A stretch of 64,000 nucleotides of DNA from Opitutus terrae PB90-1 (GCF_000019965.1 NC_010571.1:2799001-2863000), one strand, 5' to 3'; shown: positions 51,718 through 62,980, counted from the first letter of the stretch. Notes: generated by a model not told the origin, from the letters alone. Made by a program: numbers and translations.

Positions 51718-52917
51718 TCACTTCGCGGCGGCGGCGGACGTATTCGATCCGAGTAGTTCCGCAGCGGCGATTGGGTTTGCCTGGGCGAAAGCATCCCAAC
51801 ACGCCGTGAGCGCGCGGAGCGCGGTGTTTGGGTCGTGGCCGGGAAACGTGTAGCGAACCTTCAGGAACTTGTCGTGATAACCGGTCATCACCGTGACGGA
51901 GATGTTCGCGGTTTTGTCCACGGTGATCCGGTGCACCGCGAGCTGAGCGATCGGCTCCGGTCGGTCGCTATTCCGAATGTCTGCGGTGCTGACGATCGGC
52001 TCGACGACGCCCTTGCGTTCCTTCCAGCCCGGCGCGATGAGGGAGACGACCTCGGCCATCTCGGCGCGCACTACGTCGGAGCCTCCGCCGGTCGGGATCG
52101 CGGGCAGGCCCTTGTCGTAGATGTAGCACGTGAGGGCGCCCTCGGCGCCGGTGTTTGAACGATACGTGACCGAATAACCCAGCGCGGCAGGTTCGAAGCG
52201 CCGGACACCGCGAAAGACGCAGCCGGGCAGCCGGCCGGGGAAAACTAATCCGAGGCCTTGGTCTTCGTGTCCGATTTCCTCGACTTGGTCTGGCGTGGTC
52301 GCGACAAGAGGTGGAAGTGGCGGTGACGGCGCGGACGGTTCGGACGGGGAGCCCCTTCCAGAGGGCAAAGGAGTTCTCGATTCGGTGCCAGCGGGCGGCG
52401 CTCCGGCTTCGGGCCGCAGCGGTGTCGTCGGTAGGGCGGCGCTGTTCAACTGCACGTCACGGGCGTGTTGCTCGAGTCGGCCGTCCTGCTGCAACTGCGC
52501 GAGGTGCTCCAGCGACGGGACGATGAACGGACGCTTTTCCTGGATCCGGCGGTACGCCGCGATGACGGCGAGCCAGCCGGGGTAAGGATCATCGCCGGGC
52601 TGTCCGCGGGCGAGTTGAGCCTTCGCATTCCCGGCGAAATAGACCGCCAGCAGCATGGCCCGCGCGGCGTCGTCGAACTCGTTTCGGTCATGCTCCTCCG
52701 TCACCCAAGGTGCGGTGTCGGGGCCGAGCGTGAAGCGCACGTCTTCGCTCGTCGCGGCGAAATCCGCGATCACGCTGGCTGCCTGACTGGCCTCGTCGGA
52801 GAAAACGTCCTTTTCCAAGGCGGCGATCGCACGTTGCGCTTCATCGCGCGTGGTTGCGCCGCAAGCGACGCCGCTGAGCCAAATCACGCAAACGCAGACG
52901 AGCCGGAGCGACCTCAT
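51718..52917 (-). CDS. Putative lipoprotein of unknown function
   Basis: 399 residues from the ATG at 52917: RSLRLVCVCVIWLSGVACGA is a signal with a possible lipobox (SGVAC). Residues 24-160 are helical (TTRDEAQRAIAALEKDVFSD, WLAVIAAYRRIQEKRPFIVP). A Pro/Ser/Glu-rich linker (TESRTPLPSGRGSPSEPSAP) leads to a beta-rich C-terminal domain (YSVTYRSNTGAEGALTCYIY, ISVTVMTGYHDKFLKVRYTF). I do not recognise either domain. It ends 69 bp before the CPBP-like start, so the two may be co-transcribed. An in-frame start exists at 52986. Confidence 0.65.
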   Translation of the reverse strand: MRSLRLVCVCVIWLSGVACGATTRDEAQRAIAALEKDVFSDEASQAASVIADFAATSEDVRFTLGPDTAPWVTEEHDRNEFDDAARAMLLAVYFAGNAKAQLARGQPGDDPYPGWLAVIAAYRRIQEKRPFIVPSLEHLAQLQQDGRLEQHARDVQLNSAALPTTPLRPEAGAPPAGTESRTPLPSGRGSPSEPSAPSPPLPPLVATTPDQVEEIGHEDQGLGLVFPGRLPGCVFRGVRRFEPAALGYSVTYRSNTGAEGALTCYIYDKGLPAIPTGGGSDVVRAEMAEVVSLIAPGWKERKGVVEPIVSTADIRNSDRPEPIAQLAVHRITVDKTANISVTVMTGYHDKFLKVRYTFPGHDPNTALRALTACWDAFAQANPIAAAELLGSNTSAAAAK

Positions 52918-53009
52918 GCGGATATACAAGCGAAGGCGGAAGCGGCGCCAAGCGCGGAAGCGGCGAACGGAATAGGGCACCGGCACGAACGCGGTTGCGT
53001 GGAGAGAAA

Positions 53010-53180
53010 ACTATCCGACACGACGCCTTTCCGTGTTCGCCCACACGAGTCTCCGGCCTGCTCCCTGCAGGACGGACGGCGATTCGCGGAGCGGTCTCGC
53101 GCGTTTACCTCCGGAAATCCGTGCGTGGTGTGTTACACTGGTCGACTGCCAGCCGGAGCTCGCCCGCGAGAAGAGCCTCG
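53010..53180 (+). pseudogene. Decayed 3' remnant of a second CehA/McbA gene
   Basis: Three pieces in two reading frames match the C-terminus of the intact protein at 48329-50011. RLSVFAHTS (near 53027) matches GLSVFAHTS. IRGAVSRVYLRKSVRGVLHW matches VREGASIAYLQKYVRGLLHW, 11 of 20 identical. VDCQPELAR (near 53143) matches LDGQPDFLR. A one-base deletion after TTACACTGG explains the second frame change. The remnant fills most of the 332-base gap 52918-53249, where I see nothing else. Confidence 0.7.
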
Positions 53181-53249
53181 ACGGTCGGGACCCGCGGAGG
53201 CAGGGACTGACCATCTGCGAATGAACCTAGGCGGGACGTCGCCTGGCGA

Positions 53250-53963
53250 TCATAAGGGGCACGCTTCGTGGTGCCGTACTGACCGCCGGCGATGCGCGAT
53301 CACACCTAGAACGAGCAGAAGGACCGCGGCGGCGCCGTAGGTCGCCGGCTCCGGGACGGCGGAGATGATGGGTGAGATGGTTCCGCCACCCACGTGACCA
53401 TAGCCGCCGCCGTCGTTCAGGTGCGGAATGTCGAAAAAGCTGCGCCCGGCCGAAAGAAAGTACGAGTTGACCATCTCATCGCCCCCGCCGTCAGACAGGG
53501 GAGGGAGCGGTTCGGACGGCCACTTGCCAAACGGTTGGAAGGTGTCGGCGAAACTCAGGTACATTTGGAATTCCTCGGTTCGTTGGCCGGGAGGTTGATC
53601 CGCGTACTGGATGACGAATGATTGACCGCCAGCGCGCACCCAGGGCAACGGACGAGTGACCACGATGGTGCCGAGATCGTAATCCAGATCGAAGGTCAAC
53701 TGCCAGTAGGCGTCCGCTGCGTTCGGGAACCGATAGATTTCCTCCTCCTGGCTCCAGTCACGGACCGCACCGAACGGATTGTAGAAAACGTCGATCGTGG
53801 AAAGGCTGCCACCGGCGTGGTCCCAAGGAATGCCCGCCGTGTCCGCGTGGAGATTGAGAACACCGCCAGCGTGGAATTGGAGGTGCACGAGTTGTGCCCG
53901 CGACAACGACGTGGTGATTCCGAGCAGCACCGCACAGCAGAGAAGGGCAGGTCGAAAGCTCAT
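53250..53963 (-). CDS. PEP-CTERM protein of unknown function
   Basis: 237 residues from the ATG at 53963 (signal SFRPALLCCAVLLGITTSLS, then RA-Q). The body appears all-beta: VHLQFHAGGVLNLHADTAGI, IDVFYNPFGAVRDWSQEEEI, QLTFDLDYDLGTIVVTRPLP. The tail is VPEPATYG, then AAAVLLLVLGVIAH and RRRS: a complete PEP-CTERM sorting signal. It is the third such protein in this window. No domain name applies to the body. The start region faces the chimeric gene at 54078, in divergent orientation over about 114 bases. Confidence 0.85.
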   Translation of the reverse strand: MSFRPALLCCAVLLGITTSLSRAQLVHLQFHAGGVLNLHADTAGIPWDHAGGSLSTIDVFYNPFGAVRDWSQEEEIYRFPNAADAYWQLTFDLDYDLGTIVVTRPLPWVRAGGQSFVIQYADQPPGQRTEEFQMYLSFADTFQPFGKWPSEPLPPLSDGGGDEMVNSYFLSAGRSFFDIPHLNDGGGYGHVGGGTISPIISAVPEPATYGAAAVLLLVLGVIAHRRRSVRHHEACPL

Positions 53964-54077
53964 GCAGCACGGTAGCCGAAACGAAACCCGGCTGATATCC
54001 GCCTGATCACGCGGCACCGTATCATCGTTTGGTGGAGTACGGTGCGGCGAAACCCTCACGCGTCAGGTGTCGTGGCG

Positions 54078-54600
54078 ATGGAAGCCGGGACGCCGGGCGA
54101 GGCAAAGCTGAAGGCCATGATCGCACGGTTCGTGCCCGTGGAGATCAAGGTCGACGTGTCTCATCTGCCGCCGAACGAACTCGCGGCGCTCCACAAGATG
54201 GTGGAGGCCGCTACGCTTTTCGACACGCTGTTCCTGCGTCAGTCCGCGCCGCAGAACGAAGCGTTGCTCGCGCAGCTGGTGCGCGACGCGTCGCCACTCA
54301 GCCGGGCGCGGCTGCACTATTTTCGGATCAACGCCGGCGCGTGGTCACGGTTGGACGAGCGGGCGCCGTTCCTGCCGGGCGTGCGCGAGAAGCCGGCGGT
54401 GGTTCGCACGGCGCTCGGCTACCACCTCGTCGCACTCGACCGAGTGGACGAGGCGATGCCACCCCTGGAGGATGCGCTGAAGCTCGACCCCTATTGCACA
54501 CCGGCCCACTACCGACTGGCGCAGGCGCTGGAGACGCTCGAACGCCCCGAGATCGCCCAGCGGTACCTCCGCGAGGCGGCGCGGCTGGAAGCAGAGCAAC

Positions 54601-54611
<11 letters not shown>
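54078..54611 (+). CDS. Chimeric gene: M49-like peptidase N-terminal fragment fused to a TPR tail
   Basis: 177 residues from the ATG at 54078; a GTG at 54042 is also possible. Residues about 14-107 (MIARFVPVEIKVDVSHLPPN to GVREKPA) match the N-terminal part of the peptidase at 58531, with 84 of 94 residues identical and about 30 differences in 282 bases, mostly silent. After EKPA the similarity stops abruptly. The tail is one or two TPR-type repeats (LGYHLVALDRVDEAMPPLED, ALKLDPYCTPAHYRLAQALE). The signal peptide of the parent is missing, so the product should stay in the cytoplasm. The reading frame is intact and differences are mainly synonymous, hinting at selection. The stop overlaps the end of the kinase gene on the other strand by 11 bp. 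Confidence 0.75.
54117..54398 (+). repeat. Direct repeat, copy 1 (M49-like N-terminal coding segment)
   Basis: 282 bases that align without gaps to 58636-58917 with about 252 identical. Both copies are on the plus strand and bracket the two minus-strand kinase genes. It was found by comparing the two translated products. Confidence 0.85.
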
Positions 54612-57035
<2,424 letters not shown>

Positions 57036-57039
<4 letters not shown>

Positions 57040-58226
57040 GATACAGGAGTGTCGAGCACGGTCCGAAGCGCGCAGGCCAGCGCCTGCGTACGGAAGGGTT
57101 TCTGCAGGAAGATGCCGCCCGGGAGTGCAGGAGCGCGATCGAGGATCGCGCGGCCGTGGCCGCTCGTGAAGATCACGCCGAGTCCGGGAGCAGCGGCCCG
57201 GAGCTGGGCAGCGAGGTCCAGGCCGCTTTGGCGACCGTCCAACACCACGTCCGTGAGGAGCAGCCGGATCCGCGAGCGGTGCCATTTCCACGTCTCCCGC
57301 GCGTCGGCGGCGGTGCCGGCCTGTAACACACGGTAACCGAGATCCTGCAGGACGGCGGTCGTGAATTCACGCGTCAGTGGGTCGTCCTCCACAAAGAGGA
57401 TGGTCGGATGACCAAGGCTAGAACGATCGTCCCGTATCGCCGGCTCGTCGGGCACGGCGTCGCTGGGGGCGGCGGGGAGGAACACCGTGAACTCCGTGCC
57501 GGCGCCGGGAGTGGATTTGACCGCCAGCCAGCCTTGGTGCTGCTGCAGGATGCTGTACGCGGCGGCCAGGCCAAGGCCGGCGCCGTGCCCTGGCGGCTTG
57601 GTCGTGACAAACGGCTCGAACAGCCGCGGCAGCACTTCGGGCGCGATGCCGGTGCCGGTGTCAGCGACGACCACTGTGACGAATTCACCGGCCCGTGGGC
57701 CCGCGTGCCGGGCCGCCTCGGCGGCGGTGAGGACAACATTGGCGGTGCTCACGCGACACTCGCCCCCGTGCGGCATCGCGTCGCTGGCGTTGCGCGTCAG
57801 GGCGACGAGTATCTGTTCGAGCATGTCGGCGTCCGCGCGGACGAGGCGCAGCCCGGGCGCGAGTCCTAGTTCCAGCGTGAGGCCGCGGTGCAGCGACCGT
57901 TGCAGCACGGTGGTCAACTGGGTGGCCAGCGCATTGAGATCGAGCGTCCGCAGCTGCGGCGGCGAACGACCGCTAAGAAACAGCAACTGCCGGGTCAGAC
58001 TGACGGCGCGTTCTCCGGCCATATAGATTTCATTCAGCCGTTCGCGCGTTTGCTCATCGAGCGCGGGATCACCCAACAGCATCATTGTGCGGCCGGTGAT
58101 CGTCGTCAGCAGCGTGTTGAGCGGGGGCGCCAACCCGGCGGTGAGCTGCACAAACGGCCGCAGGTCGGTTGGCGTGGAAAATGACGCGATCGGAACGCTC
58201 GCGTCGTCATCGGTGCGCGAGGTCAT
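57036..58226 (-). CDS. Degenerate histidine kinase fused to a receiver domain
   Basis: 396 residues. Residues 28-90 resemble a HisKA dimerisation domain, but where related kinases read G-x-A-H-D-F-N-N-L-L this one has GLAPPLNTLL (31-40), so the phosphoacceptor His is replaced by Pro34. The ATPase domain looks complete: N-box TRNASDAM (N146), ADTGTGIAP, GHGAGLGLA. A receiver follows (FVEDDPLTRE, Asp326 in LLLTDVVLDG, FTSG, LQKPF). It probably cannot autophosphorylate, but it could bind ATP and be phosphorylated on its receiver by the neighbouring hybrid kinase. Its stop overlaps the start of that gene, so the two are co-translated. Confidence 0.85.
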
Positions 58227-58379
58227 GGGCGGGAGTGGCTTGTCCAGGTCAGCTGTGTCTTCTGCCTGACCGCAGGCGCCGGGAGTGAGTACATGACGCG
58301 GGAGCGGCAGCGTCCGCCGCCATGCTGGTGATTGTGCTCAGCGCGCTGGCGACGACAAGCCCGGCGTGTCGCCGCCACC

Positions 58380-58412
58380 AATCAACCTAGCGCTTGAGTT
58401 CCGAGGTTGATT
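58380..58412. promoter_or_regulatory. Candidate operator, inverted repeat in divergent gap
   Basis: AATCAACCT (58380-58388) and AGGTTGATT (58404-58412) are perfect 9-bp inverted repeats with a 15-base spacer. They lie in the 304-base gap between the kinase operon and the peptidase gene, 119 bp before the latter. A possible regulator site; also possibly a weak hairpin. The rest of the gap shows only a partial GGTCGCCGCTTG repeat near 58488. Confidence 0.45.
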
Positions 58413-58530
58413 CCGTGGCTCGCAGCAGGAGCAGCGGACGGTTCGGTGGCCGTGCCTCGAGCCGCCCGGCGAAAAACGCGCCTACGGGTCGCCGCTTGAC
58501 AGCGCCGGGCTGGAGCAATCACTCACCGGC

Positions 58531-60198
58531 ATGCGAATCCTCATTTCCGTGCTCGCGGCCGCGCTGCTGAGCGGATCGACCGGGCTGGGCAACCAGCCAG
58601 AGACCGCCGCTCCGAACCTCGATCAGTTGCGCGCGATGACGGCGCGGTTCGTGCCAGTGGAGATCAAGGTGGACGTGTCCCATCTGCCGCCGAACGAGCT
58701 CGCGGCGCTGCAGAAGATGGTGGAGGCGGCGAAGCTCTTCGACGCGCTGTTCCTGCGTCAAGCCGCGCCGCAGAACGAGGCGCTGCTCGCCCAGCTGGTG
58801 CGCGACGCGTCGCCGCTGGGCCGGGCGCGGCTGCACTATTTTCGAATCAACGCCGGCGCGTGGTCGCGGCTGGACGAGCAGACGGCGTTCCTGCCGGGCG
58901 TCAGCGAGAAGCCGGCGGGCGGCAACTTTTATCCGGTCGACGCCACCCGCGATGAAGTGGACCGCTGGATGCAGCAGCTGCCGGCGGCGGAGCGCGCGAA
59001 GGCCACGGGATTTTTCACGACGATCCGGCGTGCGCCGGACGGCGGGTTGATGGCGGTGCCCTACAGCGTGGAGTATCAGAACGAGCTGATCCTCGCCGCG
59101 CGGTTGCTGCGCGAAGCGGCGGCGGAGACCAAGCAGCCCACCTTGAAGGCGTTTTTGGAAAAACGCGCGACGGCGTTTTTGTCGAACGACTACTACGAGA
59201 GCGACCTCGCGTGGATGGAGCTCGACGCGACGATCGAGCCGACGATCGGGCCCTACGAGGTCTACGAGGACGAGTGGTTTAATTTCAAGGCGGCCTTCGA
59301 AGCCTTCATCGCGGTGACCGATCCGGCGGAGACGGCGAAGCTGGGAAGCTTCAGCGGCCATCTGCAGGAGCTGGAGGATCATCTGCCGATCGACCCGCAG
59401 TATCGCAAGAAGCTCGGCGGCTATTCGCCCATCCGCGTGGTGAACCTGGCGTTCGGCTCCGGCGACGCGAATCGCGGCGTGCAGACGGCGGCGTTCAACC
59501 TGCCGAACGATGAACGCGTCGTGGCGGAGAAAGGCTCGAAGCGCGTGATGCTGAAAAACGTGCAGGAGGCGAAATTCGAAAACGTGCTCGTGCCGATCTC
59601 GCGGCGCGTGCTGGCGAAGGCGGATCAGGGCCATGTCGCGTTCGAGCCGTTTTTCACGCACATTCTGATGCACGAGCTGATGCACGGGCTCGGGCCGCAG
59701 ACGATCACGGTCAACGGGCGCGAGACGACCGTGCGCAGCGAGATGAAGGAGTTGAATGGCACCCTCGAAGAAGCGAAGGCGGACATCTCCGGCCTGTGGG
59801 CGCTGCAGCATCTGATGGACCACGGCATGCTCGACCGTGCGCAGGAGCGCGCAATGTACACGACGTTTCTCGCGTCGACCTTCCGCACGCTCCGGTTCGG
59901 GCTGACGGAGGCGCATGCGAAAGGCATGGCGCTGCAGCTGAACTGGCTGCTCGACGCGGGCGCGTTCACCGTGGCGCAGGACGGAACGTTCGCGGTGGAT
60001 CTGGTGAAAGTGAAACCGGCGGTCGAATCGCTCACCCGCGCGATCATGACGCTGCAGGCGCACGGGGACTACGCTGGAACGAAACAGCTCTTTGAGAAAA
60101 TGATCGTAGTCCGGCCCGAGGTGAAACGCGCGCTCGACGGGTTGAAGGATCTCCCGGTCGACATCGAACCGACGTTTGTGATGGGGGAGAAGAGCTGA
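58531..60198 (+). CDS. M49-like (dipeptidyl peptidase III type) zinc hydrolase, secreted
   Basis: 555 residues with a short signal peptide (MRILISVLAAALLSGSTG). The zinc site is HELMH (381-385) in HILMHELMHGLGPQ, with the second motif EEAKAD (413-418) in NGTLEEAKADISGLWALQHL. These match the HExxH/ExxxAD arrangement of the 'Zn-dependent hydrolase' group related to M49 peptidases, where the canonical HEllGH has one more residue. The opening 35-130 region is duplicated at 54117-54398. The family includes dipeptidyl peptidases; the substrate here is unknown. It ends before a set of dispersed repeats. Confidence 0.88.
   Translation: MRILISVLAAALLSGSTGLGNQPETAAPNLDQLRAMTARFVPVEIKVDVSHLPPNELAALQKMVEAAKLFDALFLRQAAPQNEALLAQLVRDASPLGRARLHYFRINAGAWSRLDEQTAFLPGVSEKPAGGNFYPVDATRDEVDRWMQQLPAAERAKATGFFTTIRRAPDGGLMAVPYSVEYQNELILAARLLREAAAETKQPTLKAFLEKRATAFLSNDYYESDLAWMELDATIEPTIGPYEVYEDEWFNFKAAFEAFIAVTDPAETAKLGSFSGHLQELEDHLPIDPQYRKKLGGYSPIRVVNLAFGSGDANRGVQTAAFNLPNDERVVAEKGSKRVMLKNVQEAKFENVLVPISRRVLAKADQGHVAFEPFFTHILMHELMHGLGPQTITVNGRETTVRSEMKELNGTLEEAKADISGLWALQHLMDHGMLDRAQERAMYTTFLASTFRTLRFGLTEAHAKGMALQLNWLLDAGAFTVAQDGTFAVDLVKVKPAVESLTRAIMTLQAHGDYAGTKQLFEKMIVVRPEVKRALDGLKDLPVDIEPTFVMGEKS
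58636..58917 (+). repeat. Direct repeat, copy 2
   Basis: Matches 54117-54398 with about 30 differences in 282 bases, in frame with the peptidase gene. Outside this block the two loci are unrelated. Confidence 0.85.
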
Positions 60199-60207
60199 GA
60201 GCGGAGA

Positions 60208-60281
60208 GGGGAAAGTTGAGAGTTGAGAGTTGAGAGTGGGGAAGCACCTTGGTGCGCCCTCGGGCGTCGCCAGCGACGCCC
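60208..60281. repeat. TTGAGAG short tandem repeats and adjacent palindromes
   Basis: Three or more TTGAGAG units lie near 60214-60236, followed by GCACC-TT-GGTGC (about 60244-60255) and GGGCGTCG-CCAG-CGACGCCC (60262-60281). Similar GAGAGTTGAGG text recurs at about 61525-61600, so both flanks of the DAHP synthase gene carry the same type of repeat. Confidence 0.6.
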
Positions 60282-60347
60282 CCGCGATGATCGCGCGAAA
60301 GCGCTACGCCCTGAGGTTGAGACCGGAGAGAGCTCGACGGCGCAGAT

Positions 60348-60395
60348 GTAGCCGGGCTCGTTGAGCCCGGGACCCGGGTCATCGACCCGGGCTAC
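60348..60395. repeat. Dispersed palindromic element (GTAGCCGGGCTC type)
   Basis: GTAGCCGGGCTC-GTT-GAGCCCGG is followed by CCGGGTC-ATC-GACCCGG and ends GGCTAC. The whole unit is also bounded by GTAGCC and GGCTAC. A related unit is at 61610-61661, at the other side of the DAHP synthase gene. Likely a REP-like element. Confidence 0.75.
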
Positions 60396-60435
60396 AACTC
60401 GCGCGAAACGCTGACGCGTTCCGCTGCGCTGCGGT

Positions 60436-61521
60436 TCACTTGGCGAAGGCCGGCTCGGGAGCAGGCGCGGACACGAAACGCGGGGCGAGCGAGCGATAGG
60501 CCGCGCGCAGGCACTGCTGCGTCATCGACCAGTCCATGCACGCGTCGGTGATGGAGACTCCGTAGCGGAGCGGGCCGGTGGGCGGCGGGTGAGGTTGGTT
60601 CCCGGCGAAGAGATTGCTCTCGAGCATCACGCCGCGAAGCGCGGTGCGGCCGGCGAGAATCTGGCGCGTCACGTCGGCGAGAATACGCGGCTGGCGTTCG
60701 GGCACGCGCCCGCTGTTGTCATGGCTGCAATCGACCATGATCGTCCGGTGCAGTCCCGCCTTGGCGAGCAGCACGTCCGCTTCGACCAGGTGTTCAGCGG
60801 AATAGTTCGGGCCGGCGGAGCCACCGCGGAGGACGAGGTGGCAGTCGGGATTGCCGCGGGTATGGATGGCGGCGGAGCGGCCGTCGGCGGTGAGCCCGAA
60901 ATACGTGTGTCGCTGCGCAGCGGCTTTGATGCCGTGCACGGCATTGCGCAGATTGCCGTCGGTGCTGTTCTTGAATCCAATCGGCATCGGGAGCGCCGAG
61001 GCGAGCTGGCGATGCGGCTGCGATTCCGCGGTGCGGGCGCCGACGGCGGTCCAGCAAACCAGGTCGGCCAGATACTGCGGGCTCACCGGATCGAGAAACT
61101 CGGTCGCCGTCGGCAGGCCGAGATCGAGGATGTCGCGGAGCAGGCCGCGGGCGAGTTGCAGGCCGCGGGCGATGTCGCCGCTGCCGTCGAGATGCGGATC
61201 GAGCAGCAGGCCCTTCCAGCCGCCGACGGTGCGCGGTTTTTCGAAATACGCCCGCATCACGATGACAATCCGATCATCCAGCTCGTAAGCCAGGTCGGCC
61301 AGTCGGCGGGCATACTCGCGCGCGGCGGCCACGTCGTGAATCGAGCAGGGGCCGACGATCGCCAGCAGCCGCGGATCATCGCCGAACAGAATCTCGCGCA
61401 ACGTCTGCCGGCTGTGCGCCACGAAATCCGCCTGCGCAGGCGTGCGCGGCAGCGTGGCCAACAACTCCGCGGGGGCGGGGAGAGGCGAGATAGCGGCGAC
61501 GTTGAGATCCGGAGTGCGCAA
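60436..61521 (-). CDS. 3-deoxy-7-phosphoheptulonate synthase (class I DAHP synthase, AroF/G/H type)
   Basis: 361 residues. LLAIVGPCSIHDVAAAREYA, VMRAYFEKPRTVGGWKGLL, PTATEFLDPVSPQYLADLVC, PIGFKNSTDGNLRNAVHGIK, MVDCSHDNSGRVPERQ and GVSITDACMDW are all class I signatures, including the metal-binding Cys, His and Glu. It joins phosphoenolpyruvate and erythrose 4-phosphate in the first step of the shikimate pathway. Which of AroF, AroG or AroH it corresponds to in allosteric control cannot be read. It lies between repeat clusters on both sides and, across a 290-base gap, before a Rid/chorismatase-like gene on the same strand. Confidence 0.95.
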   Translation of the reverse strand: MRTPDLNVAAISPLPAPAELLATLPRTPAQADFVAHSRQTLREILFGDDPRLLAIVGPCSIHDVAAAREYARRLADLAYELDDRIVIVMRAYFEKPRTVGGWKGLLLDPHLDGSGDIARGLQLARGLLRDILDLGLPTATEFLDPVSPQYLADLVCWTAVGARTAESQPHRQLASALPMPIGFKNSTDGNLRNAVHGIKAAAQRHTYFGLTADGRSAAIHTRGNPDCHLVLRGGSAGPNYSAEHLVEADVLLAKAGLHRTIMVDCSHDNSGRVPERQPRILADVTRQILAGRTALRGVMLESNLFAGNQPHPPPTGPLRYGVSITDACMDWSMTQQCLRAAYRSLAPRFVSAPAPEPAFAK

Positions 61522-61524
61522 GGG

Positions 61525-61708
61525 GAAAATGAGTCGAGAGCCGAGAGTCCAGAGCGGAGAGCGCGGAAAGTTGAGGGATGAGAGTTGAGGGTTGAGTGGC
61601 GGGCGTGTTGTAGCCGGGCTCGGTGAGTCCGGCCGGCCCCGGGGTCAGCGACTCCGGCTACAAGGAGCCGCGGAGAAAACGACGAGGAAACGCGACGAGG
61701 GCGTCGCG
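61525..61708. repeat. Cluster of dispersed repeats upstream of the DAHP synthase
   Basis: The region holds GAGAGTTGAGG-type repeats (about 61525-61600), a GTAGCCGGGCTC...GGCTAC palindromic unit (61610-61661, diverged in its middle), and CGCGAC-GAGGGC-GTCGCG (61691-61708). The last shares its core with 24243-24260. It fills the 290-base gap 61522-61810 almost completely. Confidence 0.65.
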
Positions 61709-61810
61709 TCTCCGGGGGCTGAGGTCGTTCCATTCGCGTCCATTTGCGTGGATTGGCGGGACGGTTGGATGATCGAGCTTACGGCCTAAAGCCTGCCGCC
61801 TGTTGCTTCC

Positions 61811-62980
61811 TCAGATTACCGCCACGGCTTCCATCTCGACCAGCAGGTCGTGACGGCAGACATCGGCGATCACGCAGACCTTCGGCAAGGCGGGGATCTG
61901 CAGCAGACGGGTGACGCGTTCCCAGGCTTCCCAGGCGGCGCGGTCTTTGCAGAACAACGTGGCGGAGGTGATGTTCTTCAGCGAGCCGCCTTGTTCCTCG
62001 AGGATGGCCGCGATACTCATCAGCGTCTCGAGACTCTGGCACTCAGCGTCACCCACGTGAGTGCTGGCGCCCGCGCTGTTGATGCTCGCGGTGCCGGAGA
62101 TGTGGACGATCTTGCGGCCCTCGATGGCGAGCGTCATGCCGCGCGAAAACGCGGAGCCGTAGTTGAAGGAGGAATCCTGCCGCGGACTTTTGCGGATCGG
62201 CGTCGCGACCATGCTGCGGCCGTCGGTGTCGAGCGCGAGGGCGTCGACGATGCATTCCTCGTCGTCGCTGAAACACTGGATGCCCGTGCTCGCCGGGTGC
62301 GCGGGGCCACCGGACACGCCGAGTCCGACGGAGGTGTATTTCGACGTGCGGATCCGATTGAGATCGCTGTACCACTCGAGCAGCCGGCGGACGTAGATCC
62401 ACGTGCGGACAACCTGGTTGTAGTGAAAGTCGTGTGCGGCCAGGCCGGCGCCGAGATTGTTGAACATCGCCTCGGCCTGCGCGCAGTGCCCCGCGGCGAG
62501 CACGCCATCCGGCGTCGTGCCGCGCACGCCCGCGAGATGTAGCAGGCGAAAGCCGGCGCCGCTCCACAAACGGCCGCGGCCGGTGACGGGGTTTTCCACC
62601 GTCGTGACGCACGCTTCGCCATTATGCGCGACGATGCCCCAGATTTGCAGGCCGACGAACTCGCAACCGTTGAGCGGCGTGCCTTGGATCCACGTGGCGG
62701 GCATGCTGCGGTCGATGCCATGGGCGCGGTAAGCGGCCTCGCGGCGCTGCAGCACCTGCTCGCGCACGCGGGCGTAGCCATAGATTTTCTCCTGGATCGG
62801 CTGGATGCTTTTCTGCGCGAGCACCGCGGCCACGTCGTTGAAGGCCTGATCGGCGGCGAGCGCGACCGACATCGTACCATTGATCGTGGCAGTGAGGTGA
62901 TACTCGGTGAACGATTCGTGTTCGTTGGTGCGAACCTCCACGCGGCACGCGCCGAACGCTTCCTGCGTGTTGCTCTTCAT
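61811..62980 (-). CDS. Double Rid (YjgF/UK114) domain protein, chorismatase-like
   Basis: 389 residues from the ATG at 62980 (MKSNTQEAFGACRVEV); the frame is open to 63028. The first half has an FkbO/Hyg5-like N-terminal fold; LLHLAGVRGTTPDG, NNLGAGLAAHDFHYNQVVRT and WIYVRRLLEWYSDLNRIR are Rid-like. The C-terminal Rid domain has RGMTLAIEGRKIVHISGTAS, ETLMSIAAILEEQGGSLKNI and PKVCVIADVCRHDLLVEMEA. Similar two-domain proteins include chorismatases, which cleave chorismate, but many are only annotated as Rid family. Its neighbours, a DAHP synthase and an exporter, would fit a chorismate-derived product. No signal peptide is visible. Confidence 0.75.
   Translation of the reverse strand: MKSNTQEAFGACRVEVRTNEHESFTEYHLTATINGTMSVALAADQAFNDVAAVLAQKSIQPIQEKIYGYARVREQVLQRREAAYRAHGIDRSMPATWIQGTPLNGCEFVGLQIWGIVAHNGEACVTTVENPVTGRGRLWSGAGFRLLHLAGVRGTTPDGVLAAGHCAQAEAMFNNLGAGLAAHDFHYNQVVRTWIYVRRLLEWYSDLNRIRTSKYTSVGLGVSGGPAHPASTGIQCFSDDEECIVDALALDTDGRSMVATPIRKSPRQDSSFNYGSAFSRGMTLAIEGRKIVHISGTASINSAGASTHVGDAECQSLETLMSIAAILEEQGGSLKNITSATLFCKDRAAWEAWERVTRLLQIPALPKVCVIADVCRHDLLVEMEAVAVI

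Noticed and set aside
51000-51794. A second minus-strand frame overlapping the CPBP-like gene
   Set aside because: Pro/Arg-rich shadow. The chosen frame has membrane helices and protease-like residues.
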